Shown here one piece after another: positions 8,689 through 17,799 of a stretch of DNA of 64,000 nucleotides. Positions within the stretch are counted from its first letter, which is position 1. Every line of letters begins with the position of its first letter. A program made the translations under genes and the position numbers. The notes below the pieces were generated by a model. That model was given only the letters and a program-made list of their open reading frames with translations, had not been told where the DNA came from and did no database searches. The DNA is from Candidatus Eisenbergiella merdavium (GTDB lineage Bacteria > Bacillota > Clostridia > Lachnospirales > Lachnospiraceae). The DNA lies in assembly GCA_019119595.1 (NCBI GenBank), contig DWWS01000018.1:175674-239673 (forward strand). The letters run 5' to 3'.

Positions 8689-10311
8689 TTGAAAAAAACA
8701 GCAAAAGCACTTTCCTTCCTGCTCCTCCTGCTTCTTCTTTCCGCAGGGTGCGGCCGAATGGAGCTTTGGCAGGAGACGTCTTCCGGCCTCACGGCTTCTG
8801 AACAGAACGCGGGCGTATCAGCAGGCACGGATGAGGAGGAATATGTTCTCACACTCTTTGATAAAAATTCCGACCGGCATAAGTTCGACGACAGGATCGC
8901 GCAGGAGATCATGAGACGCACCGGAGTCCGGATCCAGGTCATCGATTCCACGGACGACGCGGCGGAACGGGAGGAGCTGATGTACACCTATCAGGACTAT
9001 CCCGATATGATCAAGGTGGATCTGGACGCCATTGCAAAATATCAGGACGCGGGCTTTCTGATCGACCTCTCCCCTTATCTGTCCCGCCTCCCCGCAGTGG
9101 AGGAAATGTACGGAGACATGCTGAACCGGTTCCGTACAGAGGATGGAAAGTTGTATTATCTGGGCAACTGGTACGGGGAGGATCTGGATGCGGTGTCCGG
9201 CTTTCAGATCCGCTATGATTATCTGGTGGAGCTGGCAGGAAAGGAACGGGCGGACAGCGACGAGCCGTTTACACAGGAGGAATTTCTGGAGCTGCTGCGT
9301 TCCTTTGCTGAAAAATATCCGCAGATCGACGGCCAGCCCTCCATCCCCTTCACCACCTGTCTGGATTATGAGTATATGGGCGCCCTGCAGGGAATGTACG
9401 GAATGAAGACCTATTATGAGGAAAACGGCCGGCTGCTTCATCCCGCAAAGGATCCACGGTATATTCAGATGCTCTCCTTCCTGAATCAAATGTACCGGGA
9501 GGGGCTTCTGGATAAGGAATGGGTTCTGAACCGGAAGGACCTGTACCTGGATAAGATCAAAAGCGGGCGGGTATTCGCCACTGCATGCGCCTACTGGGAC
9601 ATTTCCAGTGAAAATTCCCTCCTGCGCGCCGAGGGCGGAGGCAATGCCTTCTACGCCTGCTACAAGGTGCTGGGGGAAGGCGTGGAAGCGTCCGAAACCA
9701 CCTACGGCGGGCGCAACTCTCTGGGCTGGGACGCCATCGCAGTGACGGATCACTGCCGCAACATGGACGCCGCCCTGAGGGTGATCGATTTTCTCGCAAG
9801 CGAGGAGGGGCAGTATCTGATGCTCTGGGGAATCGAGGGTGAGGACTGGAGCTATGTGGACGGGGTCCGTACGCCGAATGAGGATAATCTGGAGCTTTTC
9901 ACAAGAAGCATCAGCCGCACGATCGAACAGACCGGCATACGGCGATGGATCTGGTTCATCAAGAACGGAAACGGCAGCGACGGCTCCCCCTATGATCTGA
10001 TGACCAAGTACCAGCCGACAATAGAAGCGCAGATCGCGAACAGACGGATGGAAAGCGATCATTGGGATACCTCCATCTACCTCGGTCTGGATCCGGAAAG
10101 CGGCACCGAGGAATCCCTCATGTGGACCAACATCGAAAATATCTATGACGAAACGTTTCCCCGGATGGTGAATGCGGACAGCGCGGAAAGCATGCTCGCA
10201 ATGCATGAAAAGCTGCTTTTGGATATGGAGGCGGAGGGTCTGTCCTCGGTGGAGGCGATCTGGACAGAAAATTATCAGAAACGGATCGGGCAATGGGAGG
10301 CGCAAGATTAG
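8689..10311 (+). CDS. Sugar-binding lipoprotein placed between kinase and regulator
   Basis: A 540-residue extracellular solute-binding protein of the LplA-type CUT1 family. It uses a TTG start, supported by AAAGGAG at the right distance. A signal peptide ends in the lipobox LSAGC with Cys21, so it is lipid-anchored outside the cell. It is visibly related over its length to the binding protein at 12117, sharing for example LFDKNS, DYPDMI/DYPDIV, ERADSDEPFT and GIEGEDW-like segments. Its position between kinase and response regulator, away from the permeases, suggests it presents ligand to the kinase; that role is inference. Confidence 0.85.
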   Translation: MKKTAKALSFLLLLLLLSAGCGRMELWQETSSGLTASEQNAGVSAGTDEEEYVLTLFDKNSDRHKFDDRIAQEIMRRTGVRIQVIDSTDDAAEREELMYTYQDYPDMIKVDLDAIAKYQDAGFLIDLSPYLSRLPAVEEMYGDMLNRFRTEDGKLYYLGNWYGEDLDAVSGFQIRYDYLVELAGKERADSDEPFTQEEFLELLRSFAEKYPQIDGQPSIPFTTCLDYEYMGALQGMYGMKTYYEENGRLLHPAKDPRYIQMLSFLNQMYREGLLDKEWVLNRKDLYLDKIKSGRVFATACAYWDISSENSLLRAEGGGNAFYACYKVLGEGVEASETTYGGRNSLGWDAIAVTDHCRNMDAALRVIDFLASEEGQYLMLWGIEGEDWSYVDGVRTPNEDNLELFTRSISRTIEQTGIRRWIWFIKNGNGSDGSPYDLMTKYQPTIEAQIANRRMESDHWDTSIYLGLDPESGTEESLMWTNIENIYDETFPRMVNADSAESMLAMHEKLLLDMEAEGLSSVEAIWTENYQKRIGQWEAQD

Positions 10312-10348
10312 GAAACGCGATTTACGCCGCTTCGGCATGGAGGTAATT

Positions 10349-11903
10349 ATGCTGCGTATTTTACTGGTGGATGACGAACCCCTCGAGCTGCAGGCCCTTC
10401 GGGATCATGTGGACTGGGAACGTCTCGGGATCGGTCAGGTGGACACGGCCAAAAACGGCAGGACCGCATATGAAAGGATCCTCGAAAGAGAGCCGGATAT
10501 CGTCATTACGGACGTTCATATGCCTGTCATGGACGGCATCACGCTTGCCCGGAGGATCAGGGAGCTGAACCAGCGGATCAAGGTCATTTTTCTGTCCGGC
10601 TATGATGATTTTTCTTATGTTCAGTCCGCCCTTCAAATGGGGGCCTTCGATTATCTTCTCAAGCCCTTTACCGCGGCGGATATTGAGAACGTGATCCTGA
10701 AGGTGAAGGAAGCGCTGAACCGGGATCAGCTTTTCTCTCATTCCCTGGAGGCTCTGGAGCAGCAGCTTCTGGAACGGCTCTGTCTGGAAACGGACGCGCA
10801 TCAGGCCGTTCTGCTGGAGGAGCTGTCCCGGACCAGAAAGCTGTCCTCCGGCGCGGATCAGTACGGCTGCCTGATCTTCTTTGGCGTCTCCGGAAAATCT
10901 CTGGTGGATCATCTGCTGAAAAACATGGCCTCCATTCATGCCGCGTGGATGGATGGGAACAGGCTCGGCATCATCCTGCGGGGATATGCGGACCCGCACG
11001 CAAGCGGCGCGCGGATTCAGGAGCTTTTAAGCAAGCTGACCGGCTTTCCGTACAGCGGCGCATATATAGACCGGCGCTTTCTGAAGGACACGCAGCTTCA
11101 CTCCTCCTGGCAGGCGCTTAAGGAAACGGAGGATTCCGTCTTCTACCTGCCGGCCGGCTCTCTTATCGGCGTTTCGCTTTCGATGGAGGAAGCGGCTGAT
11201 CCATCCTCTCCTGCGCTTCCTTTTTACCCCCCCCCTGGCATATCTTTCCGAGCCTGTTCCGGACAGCCTGCTGGAGGAGGAGCTCGGCTGTCTGGAGCGG
11301 CTTTTTCCCTATGACAACGAAGCGGAAACGGAAGCGGAGACCGACCGTTTTCTGAACCGGCTTCAGGATATGAGACTTTCCCGAAAGTCCCTGGAAAACG
11401 CCGTATGGCGCATGCTTCTGCTTCTGGAGCGCCGGCTTTCCTCCGGCTCCGGAAGCCCGTACAAGCCTGCCCTTTCCCAGGCTCAGATGGAGGGCTGCCG
11501 CTGTGTGGGAGAGCTGAAGGCGCTGCTTCTGGGTTCCTTCCGGCAGATCCTGATCACGTACCAGGAAAACGCGGGAGGAAAAAACGCCTATGTGGTCCGC
11601 AAGGTAAAGGAATACGTCCAGCAGCACTACGGAGAGCCGATGAGCGTGGACGCGATCGCCGATGAGATCCATTTTTCCGTGAATTACGTCCGCTCCATTT
11701 TCAAGGAGGGCACAGGCCAGACCATCCTGGAATACGTAACGGATTACCGCTTTGCCAGGGCCTGCGAGCTTCTGAAGGATCCCACCCTGAAGGTGAAGGA
11801 GGTGGCAAACATGGTCGGTTATGAAAACATTTCCTATTTCGGCTCCGTTTTCACCAAGCGCTATCATCTGACCCCGAACGAATATCGGAAAAAATTCCTG
11901 TAA
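10349..11903 (+). pseudogene. YesN-type response regulator interrupted by a frameshift in a C9 run
   Basis: The frame from ATG 10349 (ribosome site GGAGG) encodes a receiver domain with VDDE near residue 8, phospho-acceptor Asp55 in ITDVHMP, and a LLKPF end. It then runs into nine consecutive C residues at 11227-11235 and reads out of frame to a stop at 11314. A shift of one base at the run gives an uninterrupted continuation (LAYLSEPVPDS onward) through a complete AraC-type double HTH ending at 11903. The total would be about 517 residues, normal for YesN. This could be a sequencing error, a slippage-prone switch, or true loss. Confidence 0.85.
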
Positions 11904-11910
11904 GGGCAAA

Positions 11911-11953
11911 ACGCCGGGCAGAATGTTCCCTCATCCTCTGTCCGGCGTATTTT
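11911..11953 (+). terminator. Terminator after the response regulator
   Basis: A 12-bp stem (ACGCCGGGCAGA paired with TCTGTCCGGCGT, including one G-T pair) is followed by ATTTTC. It lies 8 bp after the AraC-domain stop and separates the regulatory genes from the transporter genes. The remaining 160 bp to the next gene are very AT-rich, with no promoter I could fix. Confidence 0.7.
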
Positions 11954-12116
11954 CTCCGTTTCTTATTGTATATATTGAATAAACATATCCCATTTTCATT
12001 CATATTTTAATATAAATTGTTAATATGGAATATTTATCTCCCGTCATTTTTTATGTATCATTTAATCAACACAGGGGATATGTGGCACATATGAATGAAA
12101 AGGAGGATATCGGTAC

Positions 12117-13811
12117 ATGAAAAAGAAACTCGCGTTACTGCTGACTGCGGCGCTTGTCATCGGGACCCTCGGCGCATGCGGCGGCTCTTCTTCCAGCTCA
12201 ACGTCTTCCGCCACCTCATCGGGCGGCGGTACGGAATCGGCGGCAGCTTCCGACGACGGAGAAGGTACGGCATCCGCGTCGTCGGTTTCCAATGAAGGGG
12301 AATTTGCTGACGACGGCACGCCGATCATTTCTTTCTTTGACAAGAACTCCGGAACCAGGACCTTTGACGATCCGGTCGCGCTGGAGCTGATGGAACGCAC
12401 AGGCGTTACCATCGATCTGATCAGCCCCACCGGAGATCCGGGAGAAAAGCTTTCCCTGATGCTGGCCGGACAGGATTATCCGGACATCGTCCTGATGGAC
12501 AGAGGCTCTGATATCGTAAACCAGTACATCGAGGCGGGCGCTCTGATCGATCTTTCCCAGTATTGGGACAAGCTTCCCAATGTGGTTGAAATGTATGGCG
12601 AGACGCTGAACAAGACCAGATATGCCGACGGCGGAAACTACTATCTTTCCAACTGGTACGGCTATGATCCGGACCCCTCCAACGGCTTCATCATGAGATA
12701 CGATCTTATGGTAGAGCTGGCGGGGCAGGAACGGGCCGACAGCGACGAGCCCTTCACCTTCTCGGAGATGCTTGAGCTCCTGAAGCAGTTCAAGGAAAAA
12801 TATCCGGAATTAAACGGACAGAGCAGCATCGCTCTGACCACGGGAGAGCCCAGCAGCAACGACAGCCTGAACGGCGTGTTCTCCGGCATGTACGGCATGA
12901 AGACCTATTATGTGGACGAGAACGGCGATCTTCATTACAAGGTAAGCCATCCGGAATATCTGAATGCCATCCATGATATGAATACCCTGTACAGAGAAGG
13001 CCTTCTGGACAAGGAATGGACCTCCAACAATTCAGAGCTCCGCAACCAGAAGCTGAGCCAGGGCAATGTATTCGGCTACATTGGAGCCTACTGGGATCCG
13101 GACGCCTCCAGCGCGGCACTGATGCAGACAAGCGGCAATGCGGACGCGGAATACCTCGCCTATAAGGTCATCCCGGACGGCTGGGATCCCGATGCGACCA
13201 CTCTGTGCGGAAGAAGCTCCCTTGGATGGGATGCCATCGCAATCACAACCAACTGCAAGAACCTCGAAGCCGCTCTTGCCTTTGTGGACTACTGCGCGAG
13301 CCAGGAGGGCCAGGATCTCCTCCTGTGGGGCATCGAAGGGCAGGACTGGGAGTTTGTTGACGGCGTGCGTACCCCTATCGGTGATATCATGGATCGCTAT
13401 ACTGCGGATCCCACCAACACTGTAAACGATACCGGAATCACCAAATGGACCTGGTTTGTCAAGAATGACAGGCATCCGGATGACAATACCACCAGCCGTA
13501 TCTTCTGGAATGAAACGGACCGTTCTACGGATTTCGCCTACAAGAATCTTACGAATACCTACTGGGATACCGCGGAATTTGACGGACTGGTTCCCGCCGG
13601 CAACAGTACGGAGGCTCTCAAGGCCCAGAAGATCCAGGATATCATCAATCAGGCATATCCCAACATGGTCAACGCGGATTCCGTTGAAGCCTGCGACGCC
13701 GTTTACGAGCAAATGATGAGCGATCTGGAAGCGGCCGGCATGGCGGATGTGGAGGCTGTAATGACACAGGCCTACAAGGAGCGCATGGAGCTGTGGGGCA
13801 TGGATGAATAA
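12117..13811 (+). CDS. CUT1 sugar-binding lipoprotein of the ABC importer
   Basis: A 564-residue LplA-like solute-binding protein. The signal peptide ends in LGAC with Cys21 as lipid anchor, followed by a Ser/Gly/Ala-rich linker of about 35 residues. AAGGAGGAT precedes the ATG. Two permease genes follow in the same direction, so it should feed that importer. It is a paralogue of the lipoprotein at 8689, which implies that import and sensing use separate copies of one ligand-binding fold. The sugar is not readable from sequence; adjacent GH-D enzymes suggest galactose-containing oligosaccharides. Confidence 0.9.
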   Translation: MKKKLALLLTAALVIGTLGACGGSSSSSTSSATSSGGGTESAAASDDGEGTASASSVSNEGEFADDGTPIISFFDKNSGTRTFDDPVALELMERTGVTIDLISPTGDPGEKLSLMLAGQDYPDIVLMDRGSDIVNQYIEAGALIDLSQYWDKLPNVVEMYGETLNKTRYADGGNYYLSNWYGYDPDPSNGFIMRYDLMVELAGQERADSDEPFTFSEMLELLKQFKEKYPELNGQSSIALTTGEPSSNDSLNGVFSGMYGMKTYYVDENGDLHYKVSHPEYLNAIHDMNTLYREGLLDKEWTSNNSELRNQKLSQGNVFGYIGAYWDPDASSAALMQTSGNADAEYLAYKVIPDGWDPDATTLCGRSSLGWDAIAITTNCKNLEAALAFVDYCASQEGQDLLLWGIEGQDWEFVDGVRTPIGDIMDRYTADPTNTVNDTGITKWTWFVKNDRHPDDNTTSRIFWNETDRSTDFAYKNLTNTYWDTAEFDGLVPAGNSTEALKAQKIQDIINQAYPNMVNADSVEACDAVYEQMMSDLEAAGMADVEAVMTQAYKERMELWGMDE

Positions 13812-13860
13812 GCAGACGGAAAACGATCCGTTTCCACATTCCCCTTAAATAGGATTACAG

Positions 13861-13917
13861 GAAAGGCAGTTTGTCAAAACTGCCTTTCTTCAAAAGAAAA
13901 AAGGCCGCCCGCGCGGC
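13861..13917 (+). repeat. Intercistronic hairpins resembling the modular repeat
   Basis: A perfect 12-bp stem with a GTCA loop (13861-13888) is followed 15 bp later by a short GCCGC-CCGC-GCGGC hairpin (13904-13917), then AGAAAAGGAGG and the permease start. Order, spacing and the terminal purine stretch recall modules C and A of the elements at 1740 and 17800, but the stem sequences differ. It may also act simply as an mRNA-stabilising hairpin between binding-protein and permease cistrons. Confidence 0.5.
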
Positions 13918-13935
13918 AGAAAAGGAGGAAGCTAT

Positions 13936-14895
13936 ATGGCGAAAGGAGCGACGGCAAAACCGCTGAAGCCCTCCGGAAAATCTCTCGGGAAAAGGCTCTG
14001 GAACCAGCGTTATCTGTTTCTGCTCATGATCCCCGCTCTCGTGTGGGTCATTCTGATCTGTTATGCTCCCATGACCGGCCTGTATATGGCCTTCACCAAT
14101 TACAGGCCTTCCCAGAACGGCTATTGGTATGATCTTCTGAACGCTCCCTTTGTGGGGCTGGACTGGTTTGAATATTTCTTCGACAACGATTTCAAGATGA
14201 TCATGCGCAATACCCTCGCGACCAGCCTGCTGACGCTGCTGTTTTCCTTCCCGGCGCCGATCCTGATCGCGGTATTCTTAAACGAAGTGAAAAATATAAG
14301 GGTGAAGAAGTTCGTACAGACAGCCTCCTATCTCCCTTATTTTATTTCCTGGGTTATCGCGTCCAATATTTTCCTGACCTTCCTTTCCGGAAGCGGCGTC
14401 GTCAACGATCTGCTGGTCGCCCTGCACATCATTGACGAGCCCATTCTGTTTTTCCAGAAGGGGGAATATTTCTGGTGGATCATCGCTTTTGCCAACACCT
14501 GGAAAAATATGGGCTATAATGCCATCATCTACCTGGCCGCCATTTCCGGCGTCGATCAGGGGCTTTATGAAGCGGCGGAGGTGGACGGGGCAAACCGCGT
14601 GCAGAAGATCTGGCACATTACCCTTCCCGCCATCCGTGGAACGATCTGCATCATGCTGATTCTCGCGGTGGGAGGCATCCTGACGACCGGCTTTGAGCAG
14701 CAGCTCCTGATGGGAAACAACGCGATCCTGAACTATTCCGACGTGCTTGATACCTACGCTTACCGTTACGGCCTTACCAAGGGCATGTATTCCTATGGAA
14801 CCGCCGTAGGCATGTTCAAATCCGTCGTTTCGTTCATTCTGGTGATGTGCGCCAACAAGATCACCTCAAAGCTCAATGATACGGCGCTGTTCTGA
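13936..14895 (+). CDS. CUT1 ABC permease, LplB-type
   Basis: A 319-residue inner-membrane protein with about six helices. The cytoplasmic coupling loop is visible as EAAEVDGANRVQKIWHITLP, matching the EAAxxDGA motif that docks the ATPase. The start follows AAAAGGAGGAAG. It pairs with the next permease and the binding lipoprotein upstream. No ATPase gene is present, as in many Firmicute sugar importers that share an MsmX-type ATPase encoded elsewhere; that partner is inferred. Confidence 0.92.
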   Translation: MAKGATAKPLKPSGKSLGKRLWNQRYLFLLMIPALVWVILICYAPMTGLYMAFTNYRPSQNGYWYDLLNAPFVGLDWFEYFFDNDFKMIMRNTLATSLLTLLFSFPAPILIAVFLNEVKNIRVKKFVQTASYLPYFISWVIASNIFLTFLSGSGVVNDLLVALHIIDEPILFFQKGEYFWWIIAFANTWKNMGYNAIIYLAAISGVDQGLYEAAEVDGANRVQKIWHITLPAIRGTICIMLILAVGGILTTGFEQQLLMGNNAILNYSDVLDTYAYRYGLTKGMYSYGTAVGMFKSVVSFILVMCANKITSKLNDTALF

Positions 14896-14916
14896 GAAAG
14901 GAGGCAGAAGATCAAT

Positions 14917-15834
14917 ATGGCAAAAACATCTGTGAAAACCAGAAAAAGGCCCGTAAAGCGTACGCCGGGCGAATGGGTGCTGGACATCTGCAAGGTGGTC
15001 TTTCTGACCCTGGTTACGATCGTCACCGTTTATCCCTTCTGGAATATTTTTATCGTTTCCATCAACGATCCCACAGACGCCGTCCGCGGCGGCCTGTATT
15101 TCTGGCCCCGTGTGTTCAGCGTGCTGAGCTATAAGGAAATTCTGGGAAGGTCCACCTTCACCCATTCCATACTGGTCACGCTGGCAAGAACCATTGTGGG
15201 CACGCCGCTTGCCCTGCTGTGCACCTCCATGGCGGCTTATTCCCTTTCCCGCAAGGAGCTTGTCGGGCACAAATTCTGGAACCTCATGTTCGTGTTCACC
15301 ATGTACTTTGGCGGCGGTCAGGTTCCCTACTACATGGTGCTGAAAAACCTGGGCCTGCTTGATACCTTCTGGGTATTCATCTTCCCGCTGATCATGAGCG
15401 TATACAACATGATCCTGATCCGTTCCTACATAGAATCCATGCCGGACGAGCTGTTTGAAGCGGTGAAGATCGACGGCGGAAACGATCTGATCGTTTACTG
15501 GAAGATCATCCTCCCGCTGGCCAAGCCCATCCTGATGACCGTGGCTCTGTTCGTCGCCATCAATCAGTGGAATTCCTGGTTCGACGCTTATCTGTACACC
15601 TCCAGCGAGAACCTGAAGCCCATGCAGTCCATCCTGGTGGAGATCCTGAACCAGTACAATACCGGAGCGACCACCTCCGCGCAGATGTCCAATGCCAAAT
15701 CCGGCATGACCATCACGCCGGACTCTCTGCGCATGGCGGCCACCATGATCGCCACCATCCCGATCATCTGCGTATATCCCTTCATTCAGAAGTATTTTGT
15801 AAAGGGCATCATGCTGGGGGCAGTGAAGGGCTGA
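14917..15834 (+). CDS. CUT1 ABC permease, LplC/YtcP-type
   Basis: A 305-residue inner-membrane protein with about six helices and the coupling motif FEAVKIDGGNDLIVYWKIILP. The C-terminal IQKYFVKGIMLGAVKG is the characteristic ending of this permease type. The gene starts 21 bp after its partner with AAAGGAGGC as ribosome site, and a strong terminator follows. It forms the second half of the translocation pore for the importer. Confidence 0.92.
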   Translation: MAKTSVKTRKRPVKRTPGEWVLDICKVVFLTLVTIVTVYPFWNIFIVSINDPTDAVRGGLYFWPRVFSVLSYKEILGRSTFTHSILVTLARTIVGTPLALLCTSMAAYSLSRKELVGHKFWNLMFVFTMYFGGGQVPYYMVLKNLGLLDTFWVFIFPLIMSVYNMILIRSYIESMPDELFEAVKIDGGNDLIVYWKIILPLAKPILMTVALFVAINQWNSWFDAYLYTSSENLKPMQSILVEILNQYNTGATTSAQMSNAKSGMTITPDSLRMAATMIATIPIICVYPFIQKYFVKGIMLGAVKG

Positions 15835-15870
15835 TCCTGGAAAACGGCGGTTTGAACTCCATATAAAGAA

Positions 15871-15924
15871 AAAGGGACGGAACCTGCTTTTGGCGCCTTT
15901 CGCCGGCAGGCAGTCCCTTTTTTT
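15871..15924 (+). terminator. Terminator of the sugar importer operon
   Basis: AAAGGGAC pairs with GTCCCTTT across a GC-rich internal hairpin, and the T-run continues to 15924. It is 36 bp past the last permease stop. The A-rich 5' arm may let it also serve the convergent tcdA gene. Confidence 0.88.
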
Positions 15925-15955
15925 ATGGATCCTTCCTCCCTGCTTCACGGCTTTT

Positions 15956-16738
15956 TCACAGCCCGCACAGATCCCTTACCACCTCTCCCGCCAGGATCAG
16001 ACCGGCCGCTCCCGGCACGAACACCGCGCTTGCCGGGACTGCGCGCCTTCCGGGAGCGGGAGTCTCCGCGCCTGCCGGGGCGGACCCGCTTTGTTCCGCC
16101 ATCCGGCCGTCCTGCGCCTGCCTGCCGCCGCTCTCTGCGCTCACGGCAGGCTTCCTCGCTTCCTCCCTTGAGTACACCACCTTCAGCTTCTCCACCCCTC
16201 TCGCCTTCAGCTCTCTTCGCATCACGCGGGCCAGAGGACAGACGCTGGTCTGATAGATGTCGGCCACCTCAAGCCGGGCGGCGTCCAGCTTGTTGCCCGC
16301 TCCCATGCTGCTGATCACGGGAACGCCGAAGCATTTGGCCCGCAGGATCAGCTCCAGCTTGGCCGTCACCGTATCCACCGCGTCCACCACATAATCCAGA
16401 TCGCTGAAATCAAATTCCTCCGCGTTCTCCGGCAGGAAAAAACACTCCCTCGTCTCCACCTCCGCCTCCGGATTGATGGAAAGGATCCGTTCCTTCATGA
16501 CCTGCGTTTTATAGCGTCCCACCGTATCCAGGGTGGCGATGATCTGACGATTCAGGTTGGACATTGCGACCCGGTCACTGTCCACCAGCAGAAAATGGCC
16601 CACGCCGCTTCTTGCCAGAGCCTCCGCCGTATAGCCGCCCACCCCGCCGATGCCAAAGACCGCCACACGGGCTTTTCCCAGACGTTCTACGCCCTCCTCC
16701 CCGAGAAGAAGGGCTGTTCTTGCAAACTGTTCTTTCAT
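15956..16738 (-). CDS. tcdA: tRNA threonylcarbamoyladenosine dehydratase
   Basis: A 260-residue ThiF/E1-like enzyme. It adenylates and cyclises t6A37 of tRNA to ct6A. Visible motifs are the nucleotide-binding FGIGGVGG near residue 28, the DSDRVAMSNLNRQ segment, DYVVDAVDTV and SSMGAGNKLD. Between about residues 200 and 235 is a low-complexity Gly/Ala/Pro/Gln insertion that is not part of the usual fold, followed by a normal C-terminus (FVPGAAGLILAGEVVRDL). It is a housekeeping gene lying convergent to the importer operon, which suggests the glycan genes were added next to a core locus. Confidence 0.92.
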   Translation of the reverse strand: MKEQFARTALLLGEEGVERLGKARVAVFGIGGVGGYTAEALARSGVGHFLLVDSDRVAMSNLNRQIIATLDTVGRYKTQVMKERILSINPEAEVETRECFFLPENAEEFDFSDLDYVVDAVDTVTAKLELILRAKCFGVPVISSMGAGNKLDAARLEVADIYQTSVCPLARVMRRELKARGVEKLKVVYSREEARKPAVSAESGGRQAQDGRMAEQSGSAPAGAETPAPGRRAVPASAVFVPGAAGLILAGEVVRDLCGL

Positions 16739-16826
16739 TCCGTTCCTTTTACCTCCATGTCGGAGCGTCCTTCTCTCCGACCGCCAAATCTTTTTATACT
16801 GGAATTTTTTTATGTCTGAATCATTT

Positions 16827-17609
16827 TCACACCGGCTTCTTTCTGAATTTCGCCGGCGTCGTTCCCGTCACCTGTCTGAACTGCCGGTAAAAATGCACCG
16901 TTCCGGCGTATCCGCAGAGCCCGGCCACCTGCTCCAGCGCAAGATCCGTGGCCGTCAGGATATATTTGGTATAATCCACCCGCATCCGGATCAGATCCTG
17001 CTGAAAGGGCACGCCGAAGCAGTCCGTGTACAGATGCTGGAAATAGGAAGGGCTCACGCCGATCTTCGCCGCGCATTCCCGGATGTCGTGCTTCTGCGCG
17101 ATGGAATTTTTCAGCTCCATCCTCAGCGCCTGCAGCTTTTCGCGGTAGGGATTCGGCATCTTTTCCGGTTCCCCCTCCTCGCAGGAGGAAAGCAGATGAT
17201 TAAAAAGCACGGTGAAAAGCGCGTCCACATTTTCCTGCGCATACCTGTCCGGAGCGAAGGAGGTTTCCCACAGGATCTGCCGGATCAGCGTGGTGCAGCT
17301 TCCCGGATCAGGCACGGGAAAGGGGCGGTTTGCGATCCGCATCAGCTCCCGCAGCCGGGAATCCTCCGCCGCTTCAAAATGAAGCCAGTCGTCCTGATAT
17401 TCCCCCTCCGGATTTCCGTAGGAATAAGGCGTGCCCGGAGCGAAAATAACAGCGTGTCCGGGAAGGACCGTATAGCTGCTTCCGGCAATCTCAAATTCTC
17501 CGCAGGAGCGGATCAAAAGGAGCACATAATTGGGAAGCCCCTCCGGACGGGACATATGAAAAGCGCTGGGGTGCGCGGCTCCGCAGCCGCCCTGTATCGC
17601 TCGGTACAT
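16827..17609 (-). CDS. AraC-family regulator with cupin-type sensor domain
   Basis: A 260-residue regulator. The N-terminal half is a cupin-like ligand pocket (RSCGEFEIAGSSY, PGHAVIFAPGTPYSY) and the C-terminal 100 residues hold the two HTH motifs (IRECAAKIGVSPSYFQHLY, LEQVAGLCGYAGTVHFYRQF). I place the start at 17609 because GGGAGGT precedes it and the promoter at 17676-17704 would begin transcription near 17669, inside a longer frame that starts at 17675. It is divergent from the GH88/DUF2264 genes, so it likely controls them in response to a uronate-containing sugar. Confidence 0.88.
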   Translation of the reverse strand: MYRAIQGGCGAAHPSAFHMSRPEGLPNYVLLLIRSCGEFEIAGSSYTVLPGHAVIFAPGTPYSYGNPEGEYQDDWLHFEAAEDSRLRELMRIANRPFPVPDPGSCTTLIRQILWETSFAPDRYAQENVDALFTVLFNHLLSSCEEGEPEKMPNPYREKLQALRMELKNSIAQKHDIRECAAKIGVSPSYFQHLYTDCFGVPFQQDLIRMRVDYTKYILTATDLALEQVAGLCGYAGTVHFYRQFRQVTGTTPAKFRKKPV

Positions 17610-17675
17610 GCTTACCTCCCATTCTCCGCGGCCTGCGCCGGGGGCTTTCATAACAGGATTCGTTAGTTTTTCCAT

Positions 17676-17704
17676 ATTATAGGCTATTATATTTTTTCAG
17701 TCAA
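17676..17704 (-). promoter_or_regulatory. Promoter of the AraC regulator
   Basis: TTGACT and TATAAT stand 17 bp apart on the minus strand, a near-perfect sigma-A promoter. The predicted transcript start lies about 60 bp upstream of the chosen start codon. Confidence 0.75.
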
Positions 17705-17799
17705 TATTATACAATGAATCCATAAAAACGGGTAGGGCCGAGCCATCGCGCTGAGGCGGGAAGCCCTGCCCGATCCGGCATGAAACGTTAGAAAAGACA

